Shown here: in pieces, positions 1 through 7,151 of the stretch | Layout of the letters: each line of letters starts with the position of its first letter | Position numbering within the stretch: position 1 is the stretch's first letter | The notes under the pieces: model-generated | What the model was told of the DNA's origin: nothing | What the model saw: the letters and a program-made list of their open reading frames with translations, nothing else | Database searches by the model: none | Assembly (NCBI GenBank): GCA_044235825.1 | Contig: JBIIHL010000032.1 | Coordinates: 1 to 14,082 of the forward strand | DNA: 14,082 nucleotides | Source of the DNA: CANGYM01 sp044235825 | GTDB lineage: Bacteria > Pseudomonadota > Alphaproteobacteria > JAJTHO01 > CANGYM01 | Direction of reading: 5' to 3' | Position numbers and translations under genes: made by a program

Positions 1-702
1 GTTTTGTTTATGGGCTGGTCGTCGGTATACAATTACTGGGTTTTGGGAACGGATCAAAAAAAGGCGGACCATGCCTATGGAAACGCCGAAATGCTGGTGG
101 ACAAGCAATCTTGGGATGATGCGTTAACGGCGTTGTTCGAGGCTGAAATTTTTTATCGTCAAGCCGGCGATGTGTATGGCGCCACAGATGTGGAAATCAT
201 GAAGGCTTTGGTTTATGCCAAAAAAGGGGATAAAACCATGACGGCCTATATCATGCAGCGGGCGAAAGAGGCCATTCAGGCCCGAAAGGATCCCCTGTTA
301 TCCGCCTATTTTTATGAACATCTGTTGTCGGTGGCGTTAAAGCATCGCCAGTTTTCATCGTTGCCTGGGATTGTGGATCAAACTGTGGATTTGTGGATGT
401 CTCAGGGAAAAAAGAAACGGGCGGCAACGTTTTTGGTGGTGACGGCGGATCAGATTTTGGAAAGCGGGGGGCCTGTGACCATGGTGGTGGAGTTTTATAC
501 GCGAGCTTTGTTTCTTTATGAACAGGGCGGGGATCTGTATAATCAAGCCCAATGTCACGAACGCATCGGCAATGTTTTGGTGACGGTGGATCGCGCGGCT
601 GCCGCCAACGCATTTGCACGGGCCCAAGGTTTGTTTTTGCAGGCCCAAAAACCCGAAAGGGCAAAGAGTATGGAAAAAGCTATACAAGATGTGAAAGAGT
701 GA
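1..702 (+). CDS. TPR-like helical repeat protein, probably 5'-truncated
   Basis: The frame is open from the first base, so the gene probably begins before the window. An ATG at position 10 could be a start, but no ribosome binding site is visible because the sequence begins there. The visible part (about 230 residues) is alpha-helical, with repeated patterns of aromatic and small residues spaced like tetratricopeptide repeats, for example around residues 30-60 (DALTALFEAEIFYRQAGD) and 160-220 (YTRALFLYEQGGDLYNQA). Such repeats usually act as protein-protein interaction scaffolds. No enzyme motif is seen. The stop lies 9 bases before rlmE, so the two are probably co-transcribed. I do not recognise a specific family. 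The N-terminus reads LFMGWSSVYNYWVLG, which could be the end of a membrane or signal segment, but this cannot be decided here. Confidence 0.7.
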   Translation, partial: VLFMGWSSVYNYWVLGTDQKKADHAYGNAEMLVDKQSWDDALTALFEAEIFYRQAGDVYGATDVEIMKALVYAKKGDKTMTAYIMQRAKEAIQARKDPLLSAYFYEHLLSVALKHRQFSSLPGIVDQTVDLWMSQGKKKRAATFLVVTADQILESGGPVTMVVEFYTRALFLYEQGGDLYNQAQCHERIGNVLVTVDRAAAANAFARAQGLFLQAQKPERAKSMEKAIQDVKE

Positions 703-711
703 TGGTGCGTC

Positions 712-1371
712 ATGCGTTTTGAAAAATCCATCCGAAAATTCAACAAACAGCACAGTGAAATCACAAAGCGTTGGTTGAAACGTCAGGATCGTGATCCCTT
801 TGTGCACCAAGCCCGCGCCGAGGGGTTTCGGTCCCGCGCCGTGTATAAATTGCAGGAGATTCAGCAGAAATACGGGTTTTTGCGTGCGGGCACGGTGGTG
901 TTGGATTTGGGGGCTGCCCCGGGCAGTTGGACACAGTGGTGTGTTCATCAGGGATGCCATGTTGTGGCGGTGGATCGTTTGCCCATGGATCCTTTGCCCG
1001 GGGCCACGGTTGTGTGCGCGGATTTACAGGATGACAATGCGCAGGCCGTGATTCAGGAAGCGTTGGCGGGGCGCGTCCCACAGGTCATTCTGAGTGATAT
1101 GGCCCCCAACACCACGGGCCATCGGGCCACAGATCATTTGCAAGTCATGGCGTTATGTGATTTGGTTTTATCATGGGCGTTGATGATGTTGCCTGTGGGG
1201 GGGTGTATGGTGATGAAGTCTTTTGATGGGGCAGAAACGCAGGATTTTTTAAAAGCCTGCCGCAGGGATTTTGATCGTGTATCGCGGTACAAGCCAGACG
1301 CCAGCCGCAAAGAATCATCAGAATTTTACATCATTGCCCAAGGCTTTCGGGGTCCCCCTGCCAAGGAATAG
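712..1371 (+). CDS. rlmE: 23S rRNA (uridine2552-2'-O)-methyltransferase RlmE/FtsJ
   Basis: This cytoplasmic SAM-dependent enzyme methylates the 2'-O of U2552 in the A-loop of 23S rRNA, a late step in large-subunit assembly. The 219-residue length fits the family. The Rossmann SAM-binding loop is LDLGAAPGSW at about residues 64-73, and the acidic strand end AVDRL follows near residue 86. The K-D-K-E catalytic tetrad of RrmJ-type enzymes is visible as K46 (in AVYKL), D129 (in SDMAPN), K169 (in VMKSF) and E204 (in SSEFY). The basic N-terminus and the RSRAVYKL segment are typical of the family. The ATG at 712 follows the upstream stop by 9 bases, so it lies in an apparent operon with the TPR-like gene. 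No clear Shine-Dalgarno is seen, only AAAGAG further upstream. Identification is firm. Confidence 0.96.
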   Translation: MRFEKSIRKFNKQHSEITKRWLKRQDRDPFVHQARAEGFRSRAVYKLQEIQQKYGFLRAGTVVLDLGAAPGSWTQWCVHQGCHVVAVDRLPMDPLPGATVVCADLQDDNAQAVIQEALAGRVPQVILSDMAPNTTGHRATDHLQVMALCDLVLSWALMMLPVGGCMVMKSFDGAETQDFLKACRRDFDRVSRYKPDASRKESSEFYIIAQGFRGPPAKE

Positions 1372-1417
1372 CCATAATACAATAAAAACCAATAAAACAA
1401 AAAAAAGGAGAATCACG

Positions 1418-2089
1418 ATGCGCTGGATGATAACTCTGATGATGGTGGTGATGGGGGCAACGGCGGCACAGGCGGGGCCGGAGACATCCGATCGTTTGGT
1501 CAGTGATGCGTATTTTGCGGCCAAGACTCTGTTAAGTGGGAAAGCTTTTGACAAAGCCCCCCATTGGCTGAAAACCAGCAAGGCGGTGATTATCATTCCG
1601 TCGTTTTACAAGGGTGGCTTGATTGTGGGGGGATCAGGGGGCAGTGGTGTCATTTTGGGGCGGTTAGAGGATGGGTCCTGGTCATACCCTGGCTTTGTGG
1701 ATATTGGGGGGGGCAGTTTGGGTCTGCAGATTGGGGCCTCTGTTTCGGAAACCATGATTTTTGTGCAATCCAAAGAGCAGTTGTCCCAAGTGCTGGAGGG
1801 CCATTTTCGTTTTGGGGGCGATGCGGGGATTGCTGTGGCCACCTTGGGGGCGAATGTTAGTGGGGGAACGGATGTATCATCAAAAACAGATTTTATTGTG
1901 ATTGCTAAATCCTCGGGTCTGTATGCCGGCGTTTCCCTTGATGGATCCAGCATCCGCAATCGTTCGGATCTGGCCCGTCAATTTTATGGCCAGTCGGTGT
2001 CTTTGCAGGACATTGTCATGACAGGATCTGTCAATCATGCGCGGGCCGAGGATTTGCGGGGTGTTTTGCAAGAGGTCTCTTCGCGTTAG
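1418..2089 (+). CDS. Secreted SYLF-domain (Ysc84-like) lipid-binding protein
   Basis: This is a 223-residue exported protein. The start is the ATG at 1418, with AAGGAG about seven bases upstream. An in-frame upstream extension to 1271 would overlap rlmE and disrupt the signal peptide, so it is rejected. The signal peptide spans residues 1-19, with hydrophobic core ITLMMVVMGATA and an AQA cleavage site. The mature part matches the SYLF/DUF500 pattern: a helical start, then KAVIIIPSFYKGGLIVGGSGGSGV, the strand-rich SYPGFVDIGGGSLGLQIGASVSE, and DFIVIAKSSGLYAGVSLDG near the end. In eukaryotes SYLF domains bind phosphoinositides. Bacterial versions are poorly characterised periplasmic or envelope proteins, so the role here is unknown. 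It lies 12 bases before the TAXI protein gene and is probably co-transcribed with it. A run of eight G occurs at 1706-1713. Confidence 0.88.
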   Translation: MRWMITLMMVVMGATAAQAGPETSDRLVSDAYFAAKTLLSGKAFDKAPHWLKTSKAVIIIPSFYKGGLIVGGSGGSGVILGRLEDGSWSYPGFVDIGGGSLGLQIGASVSETMIFVQSKEQLSQVLEGHFRFGGDAGIAVATLGANVSGGTDVSSKTDFIVIAKSSGLYAGVSLDGSSIRNRSDLARQFYGQSVSLQDIVMTGSVNHARAEDLRGVLQEVSSR

Positions 2090-2101
2090 GAGGGGGTGGT
2101 C

Positions 2102-3103
2102 ATGACCGGCCGTTGTTTGCTTTTTTTGATGGCTTTTGGGGTCTTTTGGGGTGGGGCACCCTGCTTAGCGGATGCGTCATTTTTGCGTATCGGAACGGGA
2201 ACCAGCAGCGGCACATATTTTTTGATAGGGGGTCTGCTGGCCAACGCCATCAGCAATCCTGAGGGGTCGCGTCCTTGTGACAAAGGCGGCAGCTGCGGTG
2301 TGGCGGGATTGGTGGCTGTGGCCCAATCCACGGAAGGGTCCATGGAAAACATCAATCTGCTCACCCAAGGGCAACTGGAATCCGCCATTGTGCAGGCCGA
2401 TTTGGCGTATTATGCCTTTTATGGTTTGGGACCGTTTGAAAAAAAGGGGCCCTCTCCCCATTTGCGGGTGATTTCCCGTTTGTATGCGGATGTGATTCAT
2501 GGGGTGGTTAGGGACAATTCCTCTTTGCGCACCTTAAAAGATATCAAAGGACGCACCATTGGCATGGGGGAGGCGTTTTCAGGAACAGCCGCCAGTTTAC
2601 CGTTGTTGTTGCCCCATTATGGGGTTTCCCTAAAATCCTTTGATCGGGTGTTTTTAAAGATGGATAAGGCCGCAGAATCGCTGGAAAAAGGAACCTTGGA
2701 CGGTTTTTTTCTGGTGGGGGGGACGCCTTTGGCTGCCATTTCAGATTTGGGGGGCAGGGTGCCCCTTCGGTTGTTGTCCATGCCGTTTCAAGAGACAATC
2801 GACCCCACATTTTATCAGCCCGCCACGATTCCCCAGAACACCTATCCCGAAACAAATGCGGTGAAAACTCTGGCCATTCCCGCGTTATGGGTGGTGACGG
2901 ATACGCAAAAATCCTCTGGGGTTTATGCGATGACGGCATCGTTATGGCATCCCACGACACAGGCGTTTCTGGCCAACGGACACCATCAGGGAAAGTCTGT
3001 GATCCTAAGGCGGGCTTTGGAAGGGGTTGGCATTCCCCTGCATGCTGGCGCAGAGCAGTATTACCGAGAAAAAGGTTTGCTGGATAAAGAAACAATCCCC
3101 TAA
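2102..3103 (+). CDS. TAXI family TRAP transporter solute-binding protein
   Basis: This is a periplasmic substrate-binding protein of 333 residues. TAXI proteins deliver small acids such as glutamate or dicarboxylates to a fused TRAP membrane permease, but the substrate cannot be read from sequence. The chosen start is the ATG at 2102 because AGGAGGG (2088-2094) is well spaced for it; the GTG at 2096 is too close. A signal peptide ends at about residue 23-25 (CLADA). Family hallmarks follow: LRIGTGTSSGTYFLIGGLLA, the insertion RPCDKGGSCGVAGL with C59 and C65 (probably a disulfide after export), QADLAYYAFYG, and the LKDIKGRTIGMGEAFSGTA and GTLDGFFLVGGTP segments. No TRAP permease gene lies next to it, so it is an orphan binding protein here. 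Its stop overlaps that of the convergent fliW gene. Confidence 0.9.
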   Translation: MTGRCLLFLMAFGVFWGGAPCLADASFLRIGTGTSSGTYFLIGGLLANAISNPEGSRPCDKGGSCGVAGLVAVAQSTEGSMENINLLTQGQLESAIVQADLAYYAFYGLGPFEKKGPSPHLRVISRLYADVIHGVVRDNSSLRTLKDIKGRTIGMGEAFSGTAASLPLLLPHYGVSLKSFDRVFLKMDKAAESLEKGTLDGFFLVGGTPLAAISDLGGRVPLRLLSMPFQETIDPTFYQPATIPQNTYPETNAVKTLAIPALWVVTDTQKSSGVYAMTASLWHPTTQAFLANGHHQGKSVILRRALEGVGIPLHAGAEQYYREKGLLDKETIP

Positions 3104-3615
3104 ACCGGTTTGCGCTGGCCATCCATGCGATAGTGCAGGGCATAGTCTTTATCGGTAAAGACATGCTGTTCTGCGCGGCGGGTGCTGGCATTAATGACGA
3201 TGGGGGCCTTTAGATTCAGGGTGATTTTGTTGCCAAAGGCGGCATCTTCGTGAATGTTGGCAATGTGCAACAACAGCATATCTGAGGGATTGATTTTGTA
3301 GTGTTGGCACAGGGCCGAAACATCGTTTTGATCAATCAAGGGCGATTGGCAGGTGGTGGGAAATACAATAAAGGACAAATGGGGTTCATCCAGCGACACC
3401 AGCAGGCGAAACGGGGTTTCGGTGTCCAGATGGGGAAGTTTTACCAGCGCAAAGCTTTTGAATTCCGAAAAGCCAATGATGCCATAATCGAACGTGATTA
3501 TGGTATCGGCATGCACCACAAAATCCCCAAAATGGTTGGTGAGCAGGATATCCTGTGATGTTCCGCCCGCGGTGGGGAGGGTGTCGTCTAAAAGAGCGCT
3601 AAGGGCATAGTCCAT
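3100..3615 (-). CDS. fliW: Flagellar assembly factor FliW
   Basis: FliW is a small cytoplasmic protein that binds flagellin and also antagonises the translational repressor CsrA, coupling flagellin synthesis to export. The family pattern is clear: a first strand NHFGDFVVHADTIITFDYGIIGF, then FALVKLP, the segment PFRLLVSLDEPHLSFIVF, and the conserved C-terminal NLKAPIVINASTRRAEQHV. I chose the ATG at 3615 (171 residues) because GGGAG lies eight bases upstream. An ATG at 3630 is also in frame but lacks a Shine-Dalgarno. The N-terminus carries about 20 residues before the usual FliW start. The gene follows lptB on the same strand after about 80 bases, so it may be read from the LPS operon. Its stop overlaps the stop of the convergent TAXI gene. 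No csrA or flagellar gene is visible nearby. Confidence 0.88.
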   Translation of the reverse strand: MDYALSALLDDTLPTAGGTSQDILLTNHFGDFVVHADTIITFDYGIIGFSEFKSFALVKLPHLDTETPFRLLVSLDEPHLSFIVFPTTCQSPLIDQNDVSALCQHYKINPSDMLLLHIANIHEDAAFGNKITLNLKAPIVINASTRRAEQHVFTDKDYALHYRMDGQRKPV

Positions 3616-3696
3616 GATGGTATCTCCCATTGGGGATGTGGTTTTTGTCTTGAAGGATGATTCAAAAAGCGTGCCAAAAACTACCTTGAGCGGCTT

Positions 3697-4434
3697 TCAG
3701 GCAAAACTTTCCCCCAAATAAACATCTTTAACGGCGGGGTCTTGGATGATCTGCTGGGGTGTTCCCTCGCGCAGGACTTGGCCATTGTGCAAAATATAGG
3801 CCCGATCCACCATGGCCAAGGTTTCCCGCACGTTGTGATCTGTGATTAAAACCCCTAGGCCTCGGTTTTTCAGCTGATGCACCAAATCCCGAATATCCGC
3901 CACAGCGATGGGGTCAATGCCGGCTAAGGGTTCATCCAGCAAAATATAGGACGGATCGGCGGCCAAGGCGCGGGCAATTTCGGTGCGGCGGCGCTCTCCG
4001 CCAGAGAGCATTTCGCCCTTGGCCCCTTTCAGGGCGGTGAGTTTAAATTCCTCAAGCAGGCGATCCAGCTTTTTTTGCCGCACGGTTTTGTTCGGTTCCG
4101 TGATTTCCAAAATGGCCATGATGTTTTCGGCCACGGTTAAGCCCCGAAAAATGGAGCTTTCTTGGGGAAGATAGCCCAAACCAAGGCGGGCGCGATTGTC
4201 GATGGGTTGGGCCGTGACATCCTGACCATCCAAAACAATGCGGCCCGCACTGGGATGCACCAGACCCGTCATGATGTAAAAGCAGGTTGTTTTCCCCGCA
4301 CCATTGGGGCCCAAGAGGCCCACAATTTCCCCCCGTTTCACATGCAAACTGACATCGGATACAATGGTTTTTGCGCCGTAGCTTTTTTCCAGATGATAGC
4401 CGGCCAGACAGGGCTCAGAAACAGGGGAAAGCAT
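3697..4434 (-). CDS. lptB: LPS export ABC transporter ATP-binding protein LptB
   Basis: This cytoplasmic ATPase powers the LptB2FGC complex, which extracts LPS from the inner membrane and pushes it along the LptA bridge. The 245-residue length matches the family. ABC motifs are complete: Walker A GPNGAGKT (residues 42-49), the Q-loop Q91 within the LptB-typical YLPQESSIFRGLTVAEN, signature LSGGE (143-147), Walker B YILLDE (163-168), and switch histidine H200 in LITDHN. The start ATG directly follows the lptA stop with no gap (TAGATG), which suggests translational coupling. LptF and LptG, its membrane partners, are not in the window. Identification as LptB rather than a branched-chain amino acid ATPase rests on the YLPQESSIF motif and on the lptC-lptA context. 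Confidence 0.97.
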   Translation of the reverse strand: MLSPVSEPCLAGYHLEKSYGAKTIVSDVSLHVKRGEIVGLLGPNGAGKTTCFYIMTGLVHPSAGRIVLDGQDVTAQPIDNRARLGLGYLPQESSIFRGLTVAENIMAILEITEPNKTVRQKKLDRLLEEFKLTALKGAKGEMLSGGERRRTEIARALAADPSYILLDEPLAGIDPIAVADIRDLVHQLKNRGLGVLITDHNVRETLAMVDRAYILHNGQVLREGTPQQIIQDPAVKDVYLGESFA

Positions 4435-5310
4435 CTAGGGGGTATCCTTGGGCTGGGGGTTAGGGGTATCCTTGGGTTTGGTTTTTTCAAAATCAGGAAC
4501 ATGAATGTTGCCCGTCACGGGTTGGTTGGGGCTGCTGAGTTTCACCCGCTGTGTTGTTAAATCCAAAACCCCCTTTTCCGTGCGAATGATGCTGTTTTGG
4601 CGGGTGAGGATAACGTTAGAGGTTAAGGTCACGGTTTGCGCCCCTTGGTCATACAGGGCGTGGTTTGCGGTGACCTTTAGTTCGGGATAGGTCAGAACAA
4701 CATCCCTAAGGAGGGCCGCTGTGCTGAGTGTTGCATCCTGAAGCTTGGCGATATCCCACGGCAAAAAGATCAGGGTCATATCCTGCCCCTTGACGTCATA
4801 GGTTTCCCTAGACAGATGCACGGGCCCCACGCCGTCAATGCGGGCATGGGCCAGATCCACCGTGACGGTGCCCCAAATTTTGGCGGTATCCGTATTGTTT
4901 TTCAGGATAATCGGATCCCCCGTCAGCTGCAGGCGTTGGTTGGAAAATTGATACTGGGCCCGCTGGCAGGTGATTTCATAAAGGGGGTTTTTCAAAACCA
5001 CAGATCCTTCTAAATCAAAGGCGCGAATGCTTTCCATGGCGGGGGCAGAGGGGGAACTTTGGGGGGATGCCCCATCGCCCTGATACAGAAGACGGGCCCT
5101 GTTGGCCTGTAAAACAAAGCCTTTGTAGGTTAAATTCACTTTGCCTACGGCTTCCAGGGCTTGATCCTCGGGCTTCCACTGCAAATGCTCGGCCGCTTTG
5201 AGCTCTAGGGCAGAAGGGAGCGGCTCGGATGGGGCAGGGGCGGGGGCACCCTCAGCGGCAAAGGAAGAGGTGACACACAGCATCCAAAGAAAAAAAACCG
5301 GCAAAATCAT
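4435..5310 (-). CDS. lptA: LPS transport periplasmic protein LptA (OstA-like)
   Basis: LptA forms the periplasmic beta-jellyroll bridge that carries LPS from LptC to LptD. The protein has 291 residues, longer than E. coli LptA (185). Residues 1 to about 18 form a signal peptide (FFLWMLCVTSSFA), followed by an Ala/Pro-rich stretch (APAPAPSEPLPS). The OstA-like region begins near residue 36 with ELKAAEHLQWKPEDQALEAV and continues as strand repeats such as GKVNLTYKGFVLQANRARLLY. A second strand-rich half (about 170-270) contains VTANHALYDQGAQTVTLTSN and GVLDLTTQRVKL. The tail is Pro/Lys-rich with a short duplication (PKDTP twice). The start codon overlaps the lptC stop (ATGA) and the stop abuts the lptB start, so translation of the three genes is probably coupled. 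Confidence 0.92.
   Translation of the reverse strand: MILPVFFLWMLCVTSSFAAEGAPAPAPSEPLPSALELKAAEHLQWKPEDQALEAVGKVNLTYKGFVLQANRARLLYQGDGASPQSSPSAPAMESIRAFDLEGSVVLKNPLYEITCQRAQYQFSNQRLQLTGDPIILKNNTDTAKIWGTVTVDLAHARIDGVGPVHLSRETYDVKGQDMTLIFLPWDIAKLQDATLSTAALLRDVVLTYPELKVTANHALYDQGAQTVTLTSNVILTRQNSIIRTEKGVLDLTTQRVKLSSPNQPVTGNIHVPDFEKTKPKDTPNPQPKDTP
4439..4476. repeat. Short direct repeat encoding the duplicated LptA tail
   Basis: The 14-base unit ggggtatccttggg occurs at 4439-4452 and again at 4463-4476, a 24-base period equal to eight codons. On the minus strand it encodes PKDTP twice at the extreme C-terminus of LptA. It looks like a small in-frame duplication in a disordered tail. No function is implied. 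Confidence 0.7.
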
Positions 5311-6026
5311 CAGGGGTGATCGGGTGAGGCGGGGCGTTTGGGCGTTGCGGCATCCCGCGTGAATTGGGTTTGACCCTCGAAGGTAATGGTTTTGCCCTGA
5401 TCGGTGATGCGAAGGCCATCGGCGGTAATGTTGCCCATGGGCAGGGCCGCGTTGACGCCAGAGACGCTGGTGGCTTGTTGGGTTTTCAGGTCAATGATCA
5501 GATCTTTCAGGCGAAACGATTCTTGCTTTTTCACCAGAACGACATTGCTTTTCATATGAAGCGTCTGTTTTTTTTGATTATAAATGGCTTCATCGGCGGT
5601 TAGGGACAGCACTTCCCCTTGGGATATCGTCAAATCTACGCGAACGTTGTGCAGCAGAACATCGGCCTCTAACGTTGGGGCATGGGCGCTTTGGGCATGC
5701 AGGGTAAAGGGCTTTTGCTGTTGATCCATCCCCTGAATCACCAATCCCGTCACGGCGTTGTCATCACCCATCAGGGACACATTGGCAAGGGGAATGGTCT
5801 TTGTGATAAAGGCCGGTGTATAAACATACAGCCCCAAGGCCACGATGCTGAAAAGAGACAGGGTTAACAAAGCACGAATCATGGTGAGCCCCCAAAGGTA
5901 TTTGGGCTTTAAGGCAAGGAACATGTCCTGATTGGCCGGTTTCAGCGGCGGCGGAACAACAGAAAAAACAGGGGATTCCCCGTGGGATGGGTTTCCCTTG
6001 GATAACGTTTTGGCGGTTTGTGCCAT
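5310..6026 (-). CDS. lptC: LPS export protein LptC, inner-membrane anchored
   Basis: LptC is a bitopic inner-membrane protein that receives LPS from LptB2FG and passes it to LptA. One transmembrane helix is visible at about residues 51-69 (RALLTLSLFSIVALGLYVY). A periplasmic beta-rich domain with the LptC/OstA pattern follows, for example LMGDDNAVTGLVIQGMDQ, FTLHAQSAHA, ADEAIYNQKKQTLHMKSNV and NITADGLRITDQGKTITFEG. With the ATG at 6026 the protein has 238 residues and a Pro-rich cytoplasmic N-terminus of about 48 residues. An internal ATG at 5882 would give 190 residues, close to E. coli LptC (191), and has a GGGGG run six bases upstream, so the true start is uncertain. The gene lies 15 bases after kdsD and overlaps the lptA start by one base. 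Confidence 0.9.
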   Translation of the reverse strand: MAQTAKTLSKGNPSHGESPVFSVVPPPLKPANQDMFLALKPKYLWGLTMIRALLTLSLFSIVALGLYVYTPAFITKTIPLANVSLMGDDNAVTGLVIQGMDQQQKPFTLHAQSAHAPTLEADVLLHNVRVDLTISQGEVLSLTADEAIYNQKKQTLHMKSNVVLVKKQESFRLKDLIIDLKTQQATSVSGVNAALPMGNITADGLRITDQGKTITFEGQTQFTRDAATPKRPASPDHP

Positions 6027-6041
6027 GGGACTTTGCGTCTC

Positions 6042-7046
6042 TTAGTCTTGTTTTCCGAAACCTGCCCGCAGGCAATCATGAAGATGCAGTATGCCACACA
6101 AAGACCCATCATCGTCAACAACAAAAACAGAGGTGATGTGGTGACGGTTCATAAAGGCCAGCGCGTCTTTGACCAAAGCCTGAGGCTGCAGGGTGCGGAC
6201 ATGGGGGTGCATGATGCTTTCGGCGGCTTGGGTCAGCAGATTCGGCGTTAAATGACGGCGCAAATCCCCATCGGTAATGACGCCGGCCAAGTGTTTTTTG
6301 TCATCCAGAACAGCGGTACAGCCCAAGCGTTTTTCGGTCATTTCCATAATCACTGTTGTCATCGTGTCCGTTTGATGCACGGTGGGGATGGCCGATCCCG
6401 TGTGCATCAAATCAGCAACGGTCATTAAATTTTTCCCCAGTTTCCCGCCAGGATGAAATCCCTTAAAATCCTGGGGTGTAAAGCCGCGATGTTGCAACAA
6501 GGTCACCGCCAGCGCATCCCCCAGCCCCAACATCATGGTGGTCATGGTGGTGGGGGCAAGGCCCAAAGGGCAGGCATTTTTGGCCGCCGGCATCAAAAGG
6601 ATATAATCCGAAGCCCGACCCAAGGCACTGAGGGGATCCCGCGTCATGCCCACCAGCGGAATGTTTAGGCGACCGGCATAATCCAAAATCCCCTGCAGTT
6701 CCCCATTGCTGCCGGATTCAGAGAGGGCCAAAATGGCATCGGCCCCCGTAATCATGCCCAAATCGCCGTGGTTGGCCTCTGCCGCGTGGACGAAATAGGA
6801 TGGGGTGCCGGTGGATGCCAACGTGGCTGCGATTTTGCGGGCGATGTGGCCACTTTTTCCAATGCCGGTGCAAATGATATGGCCACGGGTGCGAAAAAAC
6901 AGCTTCACAACATCGGAAAAACAGGGGGGCAGGGCGTGGGCGAGGGCGAGGAGGCCCTCAGCCTCTGTTTTTAAAACAGTTTGGGCCTGCATCACATCGT
7001 CTGTATCATCACAGGAAGGCAGCATATCCAGACTTTGGGTCATCAT
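6042..7046 (-). CDS. kdsD: Arabinose-5-phosphate isomerase (SIS plus two CBS domains)
   Basis: This cytoplasmic enzyme interconverts ribulose-5-phosphate and arabinose-5-phosphate, the first step towards Kdo in LPS. Its 334 residues consist of a SIS domain (about 35-185) and paired CBS domains (about 210-330; MTEKRLGCTAVLDD, GVITDGDLRRHL, NRHHITSVFVVDDDG). SIS motifs include GIGKSGHIARKIAATLASTGTP, HAAEANHGDLGM and the HPGGKLG hinge. Compared with E. coli KdsD as I recall it, K59, H88, E111 and H193 correspond to K64, H93, E116 and H198 here. E152 is replaced by N157 (AKNACPLGLAPT), and the usual SGE reads SGS. The first gene of an LPS operon is a fitting place; kdsC is absent. Two adjacent ATGs (7046 and 7043) are possible starts, with no strong Shine-Dalgarno. 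Confidence 0.95.
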   Translation of the reverse strand: MMTQSLDMLPSCDDTDDVMQAQTVLKTEAEGLLALAHALPPCFSDVVKLFFRTRGHIICTGIGKSGHIARKIAATLASTGTPSYFVHAAEANHGDLGMITGADAILALSESGSNGELQGILDYAGRLNIPLVGMTRDPLSALGRASDYILLMPAAKNACPLGLAPTTMTTMMLGLGDALAVTLLQHRGFTPQDFKGFHPGGKLGKNLMTVADLMHTGSAIPTVHQTDTMTTVIMEMTEKRLGCTAVLDDKKHLAGVITDGDLRRHLTPNLLTQAAESIMHPHVRTLQPQALVKDALAFMNRHHITSVFVVDDDGSLCGILHLHDCLRAGFGKQD

Positions 7047-7081
7047 TTTTATTTTTTAAAACACAAAGGATCCTGTAGCAT

Positions 7082-7110
7082 ATTTTAAAAGGCAGTGTAC
7101 ATTTTTTCAT
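7082..7110 (-). promoter_or_regulatory. Putative sigma70-type promoter for kdsD-lptCAB
   Basis: Read on the minus strand, a -35 like ATGAAA (7110-7105) is followed by a 17-base spacer and a -10 TAAAAT (7087-7082), which matches five of six consensus positions. It lies about 35 bases upstream of the kdsD start. An inverted repeat GTGTA-N10-TACAC (7095-7114) overlaps the -35 and spacer and could be an operator. This is a motif-level prediction only. Confidence 0.4.
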
Positions 7111-7118
7111 ACACGGTA

Positions 7119-7127
7119 TGCTATACT
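7119..7127 (+). promoter_or_regulatory. Putative extended -10 promoter for rsh-nadK
   Basis: TGC followed by TATACT (7122-7127) forms an extended -10 element (TGn plus five of six matches to TATAAT). No convincing -35 is seen at the expected distance, which is acceptable for extended -10 promoters. Transcription would start near 7134, giving a short leader that contains AGGAGA (7135-7140) ahead of the ATG at 7152. It lies back to back with the kdsD promoter. Confidence 0.4.
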
Positions 7128-7151
7128 GCAGAGTAGGAGACGACCAACGCC

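Noticed and set aside
355..960. Minus-strand open frame of about 201 codons spanning the TPR-like gene and rlmE
   Set aside because: It overlaps two genes on the other strand, one of them firmly identified, and has no domain-like pattern.
1271..1417. Upstream extension of the SYLF gene to 1271
   Set aside because: It would overlap rlmE by about 100 bases and place the signal peptide internally; AAGGAG before the ATG at 1418 decides the start.
1706..1713. Run of eight G in the SYLF gene as a phase-variation switch
   Set aside because: The run encodes a Gly-rich turn (IGGGSLG) typical of the domain, and many G runs occur throughout this G-rich coding strand, so it is probably incidental.
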